Assembly: GCA_947374315.1 (NCBI GenBank)
Contig: CANCBK010000051.1
Coordinates: forward strand, 1 to 12,314
Direction of reading: 5' to 3'
Length of the DNA stretch: 12,314 nucleotides
From: Burkholderiaceae bacterium
Lineage (GTDB): Bacteria; Pseudomonadota; Gammaproteobacteria; Burkholderiales; Burkholderiaceae
In this document: piece after piece, positions 7,188 to 12,314 of the stretch
How positions within the stretch are numbered: position 1 is the first letter of the stretch
Layout: each line of letters starts with the position of its first letter
The notes under the pieces: model-generated
What the model saw: only the letters and a program-made list of their open reading frames with translations
Told to the model about the DNA's origin: nothing
Database searches by the model: none
Translations under genes and position numbers: made by a program

Positions 7188-7896
7188 AACAAGCCCCATG
7201 GGTTATCTCGCTTTGGCAACCATCTTTAGGAGTAAGGTTGCGCAAGGAATGTGGCGTGTAGGCGAAAGCATTCCATCAGAGGCTAGTTTGGCAAAAGAAT
7301 ATGGCGTAGCGGTGGGAACAATCCGCCAAGCCGTTGGTCAACTTGCTGGCGATGGGGTTCTGGTTAAGCGCCACGGAAAAAGTACCGCTGTTAGCAGCGG
7401 TCTTAGTGGTCAATCTATGCTCAGATTTTTTCGCTATCAGCTAAATGGACGGGAGCAATTTACCCCCGAAGCAAAAGTGATTGATCTTAAAGAAATCCCA
7501 CTCGATAAGGAAACTGAAAAACTAACGGGCTGGGGGTGTAAATCGGTTTTAAGAATTCATCGCGTGCGCCTGATCCATGGTGTGCCTTTGCTTTTCGAGA
7601 CCATTTATTTGCCTTTACCTAAATTTAGGAAGCTAGTCAGTTTTAAGCTTAACGATTTTGAGCAGTTGTTTTATCCAATGTACGCCAAGTCTTGCGGGGT
7701 GGCCGTCATCAAGGCGAGGGATCAAGTGAGCTTTGAGTTAATGAAAAAGGCCGATGCTAAAGCATTGCATATGAAAGAAGGTCATCCAGCTGTCCGAGTG
7801 AATCGCATTGCATTTGATTTGACTGGAAAGCCTGTGGAGTACCGAAGTTCAGTAGGGGATGCAATGGCATTCCAATATTCAGCAGAAGTTAATTGA
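7183..7896 (+). CDS. GntR-family transcriptional regulator, HutC/UTRA subfamily
   Basis: A 237-residue regulator. The N-terminal winged helix-turn-helix (about 8-70) has the GntR pattern IPSEASLAKEYGVAVGTIRQ followed by LAGDGVLVKRHGKST, the recognition helix and wing. The C-terminal effector domain (about 79-232) is of UTRA type: VLRIHRVRLIHGVPLLFETIY (123-143) and the closing FDLTGKPVEYRSS (211-223) are typical. Family knowledge: UTRA domains bind a small metabolite, often a substrate or intermediate of the controlled pathway, and usually relieve repression. It is divergent from the amidohydrolase and heads the receptor genes, so it probably controls both. There is no good Shine-Dalgarno before ATG 7183; ATG 7198 (Met6) is the alternative and would leave the DNA-binding domain intact. 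The stop codon overlaps the ribosome site of the next gene. Confidence 0.9.
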   Translation: MKTSPMGYLALATIFRSKVAQGMWRVGESIPSEASLAKEYGVAVGTIRQAVGQLAGDGVLVKRHGKSTAVSSGLSGQSMLRFFRYQLNGREQFTPEAKVIDLKEIPLDKETEKLTGWGCKSVLRIHRVRLIHGVPLLFETIYLPLPKFRKLVSFKLNDFEQLFYPMYAKSCGVAVIKARDQVSFELMKKADAKALHMKEGHPAVRVNRIAFDLTGKPVEYRSSVGDAMAFQYSAEVN

Positions 7897-7905
7897 GGGG
7901 ATAGT

Positions 7906-8868
7906 ATGAAATTATTTGGAAAAACAGTAGCCGTGATCTTTCTGATGGCGGTGGGTGTGGCACATGCGCAAGATTGGCCCATCCGGCCAATTAGCTTGGT
8001 TGTGAGCTACCCTCCTGGAGGTACTGCAGACTTAATGGCAAGAACGATTGCAACACCATTGGGTAAATTGTTGGGTACCTCGGTAGTGGTTGAAAATAAA
8101 CCGGGCGCAAGCGGTCAGATCGCAGCTGGATATGTGGCCAAAGCAAATCCTGACGGCTATACACTGATGTTGGACGCCTCTTCTTATTCTGTGAACCCAT
8201 CACTGTTTCCAAAACTGCCTTATGACCCAAGCAGGGATTTCAAAACACTGGCGATCTTAGCTCAGTACCCCAATGTTCTCTTGGTAAACCCAAGTTATCC
8301 AGTAAAGTCGGTTAAAGAATTGGTTGCGCTGGCGAAGGCTAAGCCAAACTCAATTGCATATGCATCTTCTGGCAATGGTTCGGCTCAACATTTAGCTGGT
8401 GCATTATTCGAAGTGAAGGCTGGCGTTGAGATGCAGCATATTCCCTATAAAGGCGGTGGACCAGCCTTGAATGATGTGATTGGCGGACAGGTGCCTGTGT
8501 TTTTTGGAAGCGTTGCATCTACCAAGCAATACATTGATGCTGGGAAGCTGAATGCATTGGCGGTCACAGGCAAGAAGCGGGCTTCATCAATACCCAATGT
8601 TCCAACGATGGCCGAAGCGGGTGTGCCTGGATATGAGGTATATGAATGGAACGGGGTCTTTGCTCCTGCGGCTACGCCGGCGCCTATCCTACTTAAACTT
8701 TCTGATGCGATTGCCAAGGTGATGCAATCTCCTGAGGTGAAGGAGAAGGTGATTAGTCTGGGTGGCGAGCCCTTCCAGGGAAACTCCGAAATGGCTGATA
8801 AATTTATCAAGGCCCAGATGGTTGAGTGGGCCAAGTTAGTGAAAAGTGGGAAAATTGCCGTAGATTAA
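7906..8868 (+). CDS. Periplasmic solute receptor, Bug/TctC family (first of two)
   Basis: A 320-residue extracytoplasmic receptor. The signal peptide is residues 1-21 (core VAVIFLMAVGVA, cleavage AHA|QD). The mature start DWPIRPISLVVSYPPGGTAD (23-42) and the motifs ENKPGASGQIAA (63-74) and NPDGYTL (81-87) are the conserved ligand-pocket loops of Bug proteins; IPYKGGGPALNDVIGGQV further on is equally typical. Family knowledge: these receptors bind carboxylates or amides for tripartite tricarboxylate transporters, and many betaproteobacterial copies lie away from any TctAB membrane genes, as here. A strong ribosome site, GAGGGGA, overlaps the regulator stop codon, with only 9 bp between the genes, so it is co-transcribed and probably translationally coupled with the regulator. 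The ligand is unknown. Confidence 0.93.
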   Translation: MKLFGKTVAVIFLMAVGVAHAQDWPIRPISLVVSYPPGGTADLMARTIATPLGKLLGTSVVVENKPGASGQIAAGYVAKANPDGYTLMLDASSYSVNPSLFPKLPYDPSRDFKTLAILAQYPNVLLVNPSYPVKSVKELVALAKAKPNSIAYASSGNGSAQHLAGALFEVKAGVEMQHIPYKGGGPALNDVIGGQVPVFFGSVASTKQYIDAGKLNALAVTGKKRASSIPNVPTMAEAGVPGYEVYEWNGVFAPAATPAPILLKLSDAIAKVMQSPEVKEKVISLGGEPFQGNSEMADKFIKAQMVEWAKLVKSGKIAVD

Positions 8869-8924
8869 GGTTCGTCATAGACTGAGAATGACTGGCTGAT
8901 TTATATCGACTTATTAAGGAAAAA

Positions 8925-9893
8925 ATGAAAATGAATGGTCTGCTGAAATTAGCATTTGTTCTTCTATCTTGTTTGTTGCTTGGAACCGCATTTGCTGCCG
9001 ATCCATGGCCAAATCACCCCATTAAATTTGTGGTTGGTTTTGGTCCTGGTGGCGCCAATGATTTGGTGGCTAGGGTGGTTGCTGAGGCAGCCTCAAAACA
9101 ATTGGGTCAGCCCATCGTCGTAGAAAATAAGCCTGGTGCCGGCTCCGTCCTAGGCGCTGACTTCGTGGCAAAAAGCGCACCAGATGGCTACACATTTTTT
9201 GTGAGCGCTGGCGGTATCGTTACTAATCCAATGATCAAAACATCAATGCCGTACAAAGAAGGGGATTTGGTACCTGTTGGATTGCTAGCTATTAGCCCTT
9301 CTATTATTGTTGTTTCAGCCGATTCAAAAATTAATAGTCTTAAAGACCTACTGGCCTTAGCGAAAGACCCTAGGGGATTAAATTTCTCCACAGCAGGCAC
9401 GGGGAGTACCCCACACTTTGTGGCTGAAATGTTAAGAGTGAAAGCTGGCGGAAAATATGAAATCATTCCTTACAAAAGTGGGTCTGAGGGCATGGTAGCC
9501 GTCATCTCTAATCAAGTAGATGCAACATCAGAGGCAAGTGTTGTGGTGATTCCACAGATTCAAGGTGGCAAATTGAAGGCTATTGCATCCACTTGGAATA
9601 AAAGAATTACTGCCCTGCCGAATGTTCAAACTACCAAAGAACAGGGATACCCAGAGGTTTTCATTGGCCACTGGGCTGGAGTCTTTGCGCCCAAAGGGAC
9701 GCCTGATGCCATATTGGAAAAAATGAACCAGGCGATTAACGCTGGACTAAAAACTGCGGCGGTTCAGAGTCGCTTAACACCCCAGGGTATTGAGCCTTCG
9801 CCGGGAAGCAGAGCATCATTTGCAAAGTTTTTAGCCGACGAAAAGGCAAGGCTGGAACCGATTGTCAAAAGAGCAAGTATGAAAGAGGACTGA
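8925..9893 (+). CDS. Periplasmic solute receptor, Bug/TctC family (second of two)
   Basis: A 322-residue homologue of the preceding gene with a signal peptide of about 24 residues (core LLKLAFVLLSCLLLG, cleavage AFA|AD). Bug motifs present are WPNHPIKFVVGFGPGGANDLVAR (split over 28-50), ENKPGAGS (67-74), APDGYTF (85-91) and IPYKSGSEGMVAVISNQV. Pocket-facing loops differ from the first receptor (FGPGGAND against YPPGGTAD, SAGGI against DASSY), so the ligands may differ; this is not a recent tandem copy. The start is ATG 8925, after AAGGA with 4 nt spacing; ATG 8931 with 10 nt spacing is equally possible. It follows the first receptor by 56 bp without a visible terminator and is followed by one at 9959-10003, so it is probably the last gene of the unit. 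Confidence 0.92.
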   Translation: MKMNGLLKLAFVLLSCLLLGTAFAADPWPNHPIKFVVGFGPGGANDLVARVVAEAASKQLGQPIVVENKPGAGSVLGADFVAKSAPDGYTFFVSAGGIVTNPMIKTSMPYKEGDLVPVGLLAISPSIIVVSADSKINSLKDLLALAKDPRGLNFSTAGTGSTPHFVAEMLRVKAGGKYEIIPYKSGSEGMVAVISNQVDATSEASVVVIPQIQGGKLKAIASTWNKRITALPNVQTTKEQGYPEVFIGHWAGVFAPKGTPDAILEKMNQAINAGLKTAAVQSRLTPQGIEPSPGSRASFAKFLADEKARLEPIVKRASMKED

Positions 9894-9952
9894 GTATCGT
9901 CCGCTTTGACTGACTTCGCGATAGACCATCGAGAAACACTGAGACCTCATCC

Positions 9953-10003
9953 TGAACAGACCCCCTGAAAATTGGATGTGATGTCCAATCAAAGGGGGTT
10001 TTT
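9953..10003. repeat. Two inward-facing IS3-type end-like arms forming the hairpin
   Basis: Compared with the insertion-sequence end at 12166-12190, the left arm (9953-9976) reads TGAACAGACCCCC, then TG, AAAA and TTGGA, against TGAACTGACCCCC, AAAAG and TTGGACA. That is 12 of 13 matches in the first block plus the shared AAAA and TTGGA. The right arm read on the minus strand gives CCCCC followed by ATTGGACA, sharing the TTGGACA end. The arms point inward around about 7 nt, as in a terminal-repeat-only remnant of an element. Chance convergence on a C-rich terminator cannot be excluded. Confidence 0.4.
9959..10003 (+). terminator. Compound hairpin terminator after the receptor genes
   Basis: The outer stem ACCCCCT (9960-9966) pairs with AGGGGGT (9993-9999). 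The inner stem ATTGGA (9971-9976) pairs with TCCAAT (9984-9989) around a 7-nt loop. The outer stem is followed by a T run ending at 10003. It lies about 65 bp after the second receptor stop. The structure and T run make it a good intrinsic terminator. The arms also resemble an insertion-sequence end; see the separate repeat entry. Confidence 0.85.
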
Positions 10004-10496
10004 ATCGCGACCCCTATTCGAAAATTGCTCAGCTCTCAGTTGGAAAATTTGACCGTATGGTTGAGTTGAAAAATCATATATGGGTAATGAGGATTTTTAA
10101 AGTCAGGCGATCTCAGGCTGATTCGGGTTATCCCTCGCACCAAAATAGTCCAAAAGTAATATAGTCAAAACAATCAATTCACTAATGATGTGACCAATTG
10201 CATAGGCATAGTGAGATTCACTTGGTATTCATTTGTAATGCATGTGTTGACAGAAAGGGCGCGATTAATTGAGCGTGGCTTGCAGGGCTTTTAAGATATT
10301 TGGCGCACATCTTTCAGGTGACTAATTCAAACCCTAGCCTCCGCTCAAGGCAATAATGACTCAATCAGAGTCATCAAGACATTCACGCTATTCCTAGTGA
10401 TTCAGGCGAGATATTGGCATATAAGGAATGAGCTTAAATGCAGAAGTTTGGGGTCGACTATAAGCGCAGTTAAAACAGCAGTAAAAAGGAGGCAGT
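10004..10496. other. 493-bp region without a gene, upstream of the OFA transporter
   Basis: No convincing ORF or RNA gene is visible. Visible elements are GACCCC (10009-10014) with AAAATTG (10021-10027), a possible further degenerate piece of the IS-end-like motif; ATAGTC repeated at 10145 and 10161; AGTGA-GAT-TCACT (10210-10222); a perfect -35 hexamer TTGACA (10247-10252) with no good -10 at the right distance; and TATAAG -10-like hexamers at 10420-10425 and 10459-10464 whose -35 partners are weak. Any promoter for the transporter should be here, most likely near one of the two TATAAG sites. The long leader could also be a remnant of lost genes. Confidence 0.5.
10356..10374. promoter_or_regulatory. 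Perfect 7-bp inverted repeat, candidate operator
   Basis: ATGACTC (10356-10362) and GAGTCAT (10368-10374) are separated by AATCA. The dyad lies about 46 bp before the first TATAAG -10 candidate and about 120 bp before the transporter start. That would suit an activator site, or a site for a regulator encoded elsewhere. No T run follows, so it is not a terminator. No binding protein can be named. Confidence 0.35.
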
Positions 10497-12131
10497 ATGT
10501 TTCATTGGTTAGATAAAGAACGAACAATTGCAGGTCCCGGATTTAATCGCTGGCTGGTTCCACCGGCGGCACTCGCAATCCATTTATGTATTGGTATGGC
10601 TTATGGCTTCTCAGTATTTTGGCTGCCCCTATCCAAATCCTTAGGAGTTTCACAGGGCGGTACTGAGGCAATCAAATGTGCTGCTGATGTTGGCTTCTTT
10701 GCGCAACTCTTTACAACAAGCTGTGATTGGCAAATATCCACGCTGGGTTGGATGTACACCATGTTCTTCGTTTTGCTCGGATCTTCAGCTGCATTGTGGG
10801 GTGGATGGTTGGAACGCGCTGGTCCACGTAAGGCTGGCGTTGTTGCGGCATTCTGTTGGTGCGGTGGCATGCTCTTTTCTGCCTTAGGCGTTTATTTGCA
10901 CCAGTTCTGGATGATGATTCTCGGTTCAGGTGTGATTGGCGGCATTGGCTTGGGCCTTGGCTACATCTCCCCAGTTTCAACCTTGATTAAATGGTTCCCA
11001 GATCGTCGTGGTATGGCAACCGGTATGGCGATTATGGGTTTTGGCGGCGGCGCCATGATTGGTTCACCATTGGCCGCCAATCTCATGAAATATTTTGCCA
11101 CTCCAACTAGTGTTGGTGTTGCGCAAACATTCGTAGTGATGGCATTGGGCTACTTTGTTTATATGATGGCTGGTGCATTTGGTTACCGCATTCCTGCTAG
11201 TGATTGGAAGCCTGCTGGTTGGACTCTACCAGTAACTCAAGCTAACAACGCGATGATTACCAGCCGTAGTGTGAACGTGAATAAAGTATGGGGCATTCCG
11301 CAGTTCTGGTTGGTATGGATGGTTCTTTGCATGAACGTTTCAGCTGGTATTGGTGTGATTGGTATGTCCTCACCAATGTTGCAAGAAGTGTTTGCTGGAA
11401 GTTTGATTGGGGTTACCCAAACATTCACTGAACTTGATAAAACTCAACTCACTGCAATTGCAGGTGTTGCCGCTGGCTTTACTGCATTGTTGAGTCTGTT
11501 TAACATTGGTGGTCGCTTCTTCTGGGCAAGTTTATCTGACAAACTAGGTCGTAAGCTCACCTACATTATTTTCTTCATTCTGGGTGGGGCGCTCTACTTT
11601 AGTGTTCCGGGTAGTGCGGCCGCTGGCAACTTAGCATTATTTGTTGGCGCATTCTGCATCATCTTGAGTATGTATGGAGGTGCTTTCGCCACAGTTCCCG
11701 CATACCTTGCTGACTTGTTTGGTGCGCAGATGGTGGGGGCGATTCATGGTCGCCTATTAACTGCATGGGCTACAGCAGGCATCTTGGGCCCGGTAGTCGT
11801 GAACTATATGCGGGACTACCAATTGAGCTTAGGTTTGCCAAGAGCTCAGGTTTATAACCAAACCATGTATATCTTGGTTGGCATGCTGGTTATCGGTCTG
11901 ATTTGTAACTTAATGATTCGTCCAGTTGCGGATAAGTGGTTTATGACCGACGCAGAACTTGTTGAAGAGAAAAAATTGGCGCATGAGAAAGCGCTTGATT
12001 CAGTGGTAAAAGGTGAGGGTGGCAAAGAGCACACCTCATCAACGACTGTTTTCTTCGCTTGGGCGGCAGTAGGCGTACCTCTTGCCTGGGGTATCTATAA
12101 GACCTTCTTAAGTGCACTCAAGTTATTTTGA
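10497..12131 (+). CDS. OFA-family MFS transporter (oxalate/formate antiporter type) with extra C-terminal helix
   Basis: A 544-residue inner-membrane transporter with a 12-helix MFS core at about 20-475. OFA-family traits are the start GFNRWLVPPAALAIHLCIGMAYGFSVF (split over 16-41), the motif-A-like loop GGWLERAGPRKAG (102-114), IKWFPDRRGMATGMAIMGFGGGA (164-186) and a second motif-A loop SLSDKLGRKLTY (345-356). A loop insert at about 55-80 contains Cys61 and Cys76. After a charged cytoplasmic stretch (484-515) a thirteenth helix (about 517-538, ending LAWGIYKTFLSALKLF) extends the protein well beyond the usual 400-450 residues. Family knowledge: OFA members move small carboxylates such as oxalate, formate or pyruvate; the substrate here is not determined. 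A strong ribosome site AGGAGG (10487-10492) fixes the start at ATG 10497. No co-transcribed gene is visible; an IS begins 34 bp after the stop. Confidence 0.9.
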   Translation: MFHWLDKERTIAGPGFNRWLVPPAALAIHLCIGMAYGFSVFWLPLSKSLGVSQGGTEAIKCAADVGFFAQLFTTSCDWQISTLGWMYTMFFVLLGSSAALWGGWLERAGPRKAGVVAAFCWCGGMLFSALGVYLHQFWMMILGSGVIGGIGLGLGYISPVSTLIKWFPDRRGMATGMAIMGFGGGAMIGSPLAANLMKYFATPTSVGVAQTFVVMALGYFVYMMAGAFGYRIPASDWKPAGWTLPVTQANNAMITSRSVNVNKVWGIPQFWLVWMVLCMNVSAGIGVIGMSSPMLQEVFAGSLIGVTQTFTELDKTQLTAIAGVAAGFTALLSLFNIGGRFFWASLSDKLGRKLTYIIFFILGGALYFSVPGSAAAGNLALFVGAFCIILSMYGGAFATVPAYLADLFGAQMVGAIHGRLLTAWATAGILGPVVVNYMRDYQLSLGLPRAQVYNQTMYILVGMLVIGLICNLMIRPVADKWFMTDAELVEEKKLAHEKALDSVVKGEGGKEHTSSTTVFFAWAAVGVPLAWGIYKTFLSALKLF

Positions 12132-12165
12132 TATTGCGGTATTTGTTGTAGATAACCACCCCGAG

Positions 12166-12190
12166 TGAACTGACCCCCAAAAGTTGGACA
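12166..12190. repeat. IS3-family terminal inverted repeat
   Basis: TGAACTGACCCCC followed by AAAAGTTGGACA is the characteristic IS3/IS150-type end, with a TG tip, a C run and TTGGACA. It lies 6 bp outside the transposase stop codon. The exact outer boundary is judged from the TG dinucleotide and could be off by a few bases. Confidence 0.82.
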
Positions 12191-12196
12191 GTTAAA

Positions 12197-12314
12197 TTAG
12201 GTTAGCACGAGGGATTGAGTTCGGTAATTAACCGGACTTAATCCCTTTAGCTTTTCTTTGATTCGATCATGGTTGTAGTAGTGGATATATTCCTTTAGTT
12301 CTGCTTTAAATGAT
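12197..12314 (-). CDS. IS3-family transposase OrfB, C-terminal fragment (5' end outside window)
   Basis: Reading the minus strand from 12313 to the TAA at 12199-12197 gives about 38 residues including [20 protein letters not shown] and [11 protein letters not shown]. The YI.YYN..RI...LKGLSPV.YR pattern is the conserved tail after the catalytic Glu of the DDE integrase domain in IS3/IS150 OrfB proteins. The frame shows no disruption in the visible part. Whether the element is intact cannot be judged, as the catalytic residues and OrfA lie beyond the window. Confidence 0.9.
   Translation of the reverse strand, partial: SFKAELKEYIHYYNHDRIKEKLKGLSPVNYRTQSLVLT

Larger units (their letters stand above)
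12166..12314 (-). mobile_element. IS3-family insertion sequence, one end (continues past window)
   Basis: The element starts with a TG...CA-type terminal repeat at 12166-12190 and contains the 3' end of an OrfB-type transposase reading toward that end. This end layout (orfB stop close to the repeat) is that of the right end of IS3-family elements, probably of the IS150-like group. The other end, the transposase N-terminus and the target duplication are outside the window. The insertion lies between the OFA transporter and whatever was downstream. Confidence 0.88.

Noticed and set aside
8445..8834. Open frame of 129 codons antisense to the first receptor gene
   Set aside because: It lies wholly inside a well-supported gene and shows no domain or ribosome site.
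10087..10164. Small plus-strand ORF of about 25 codons (MRIFKVRRSQ...)
   Set aside because: No ribosome binding site, no recognisable domain and no coding bias; likely chance.
10247..10275. Perfect TTGACA as the -35 of the transporter promoter
   Set aside because: No acceptable -10 hexamer lies 15-19 bp downstream, so it is not called a promoter.
10269..10348. TTGAGCG and CGCTCAA about 66 nt apart with TTCAAAC between, resembling a tRNA acceptor stem and T-loop
   Set aside because: No T-stem or anticodon stem forms around TTCAAAC, and a 7-bp inverted match is expected by chance in a region this size.

Overview
The window looks like chromosome of a low- to mid-GC betaproteobacterium of the Burkholderiaceae, most like Polynucleobacter (inference). 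The signs are two orphan Bug/TctC-type solute receptors, an OFA-family carboxylate transporter, a cryptochrome-DASH gene, and AT-rich spacers between otherwise Burkholderiales-type genes. No rRNA, tRNA, CRISPR array or phage gene was found.

Left part (1-3233): the 3' end of an Rrf2-family regulator is followed closely by a gene fusing a DEDDh 3'-5' exonuclease to a GIY-YIG endonuclease of UvrC/Cho type, then 33 bp later by a cryptochrome-DASH/photolyase gene. These two genes look like one DNA-repair transcription unit. A strong hairpin at 3182-3207 separates them from the convergent genes on the minus strand.

Middle, minus strand (3234-7151): an exported alpha/beta hydrolase, a 326-bp gap without a gene, an ABC exporter pair of YadG/YadH type with overlapping genes, and a LigI-like amidohydrolase.

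Middle, plus strand (7183-10003): a GntR/HutC-type regulator diverges from the amidohydrolase across only 31 bp. That spacer and the adjoining codons hold a perfect 16-bp palindrome lying on plausible face-to-face promoters. The regulator gene is followed by two Bug/TctC periplasmic receptors, with no membrane subunits (TctA/TctB) in the window. Together these look like a small regulated unit for uptake and hydrolysis of a carboxylic acid or lactone, possibly aromatic-derived; the substrate is not known. The unit ends at a compound hairpin terminator whose arms resemble the end of the IS3-type element at the right edge.

Right part (10004-12314): a 493-bp region without genes (603 bp between the flanking genes) precedes a large OFA/MFS carboxylate transporter with an extra C-terminal membrane helix. 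After 34 bp the window runs into the terminal repeat and transposase C-terminus of an IS3-family insertion sequence on the minus strand.

The most unusual points are the operator and promoter overlap at 7138-7187, the hairpin built from IS-end-like arms at 9953-10003, the exonuclease/GIY-YIG fusion next to a DASH cryptochrome, and the extra C-terminal helix of the OFA transporter. No clearly undescribed multi-gene system was identified.
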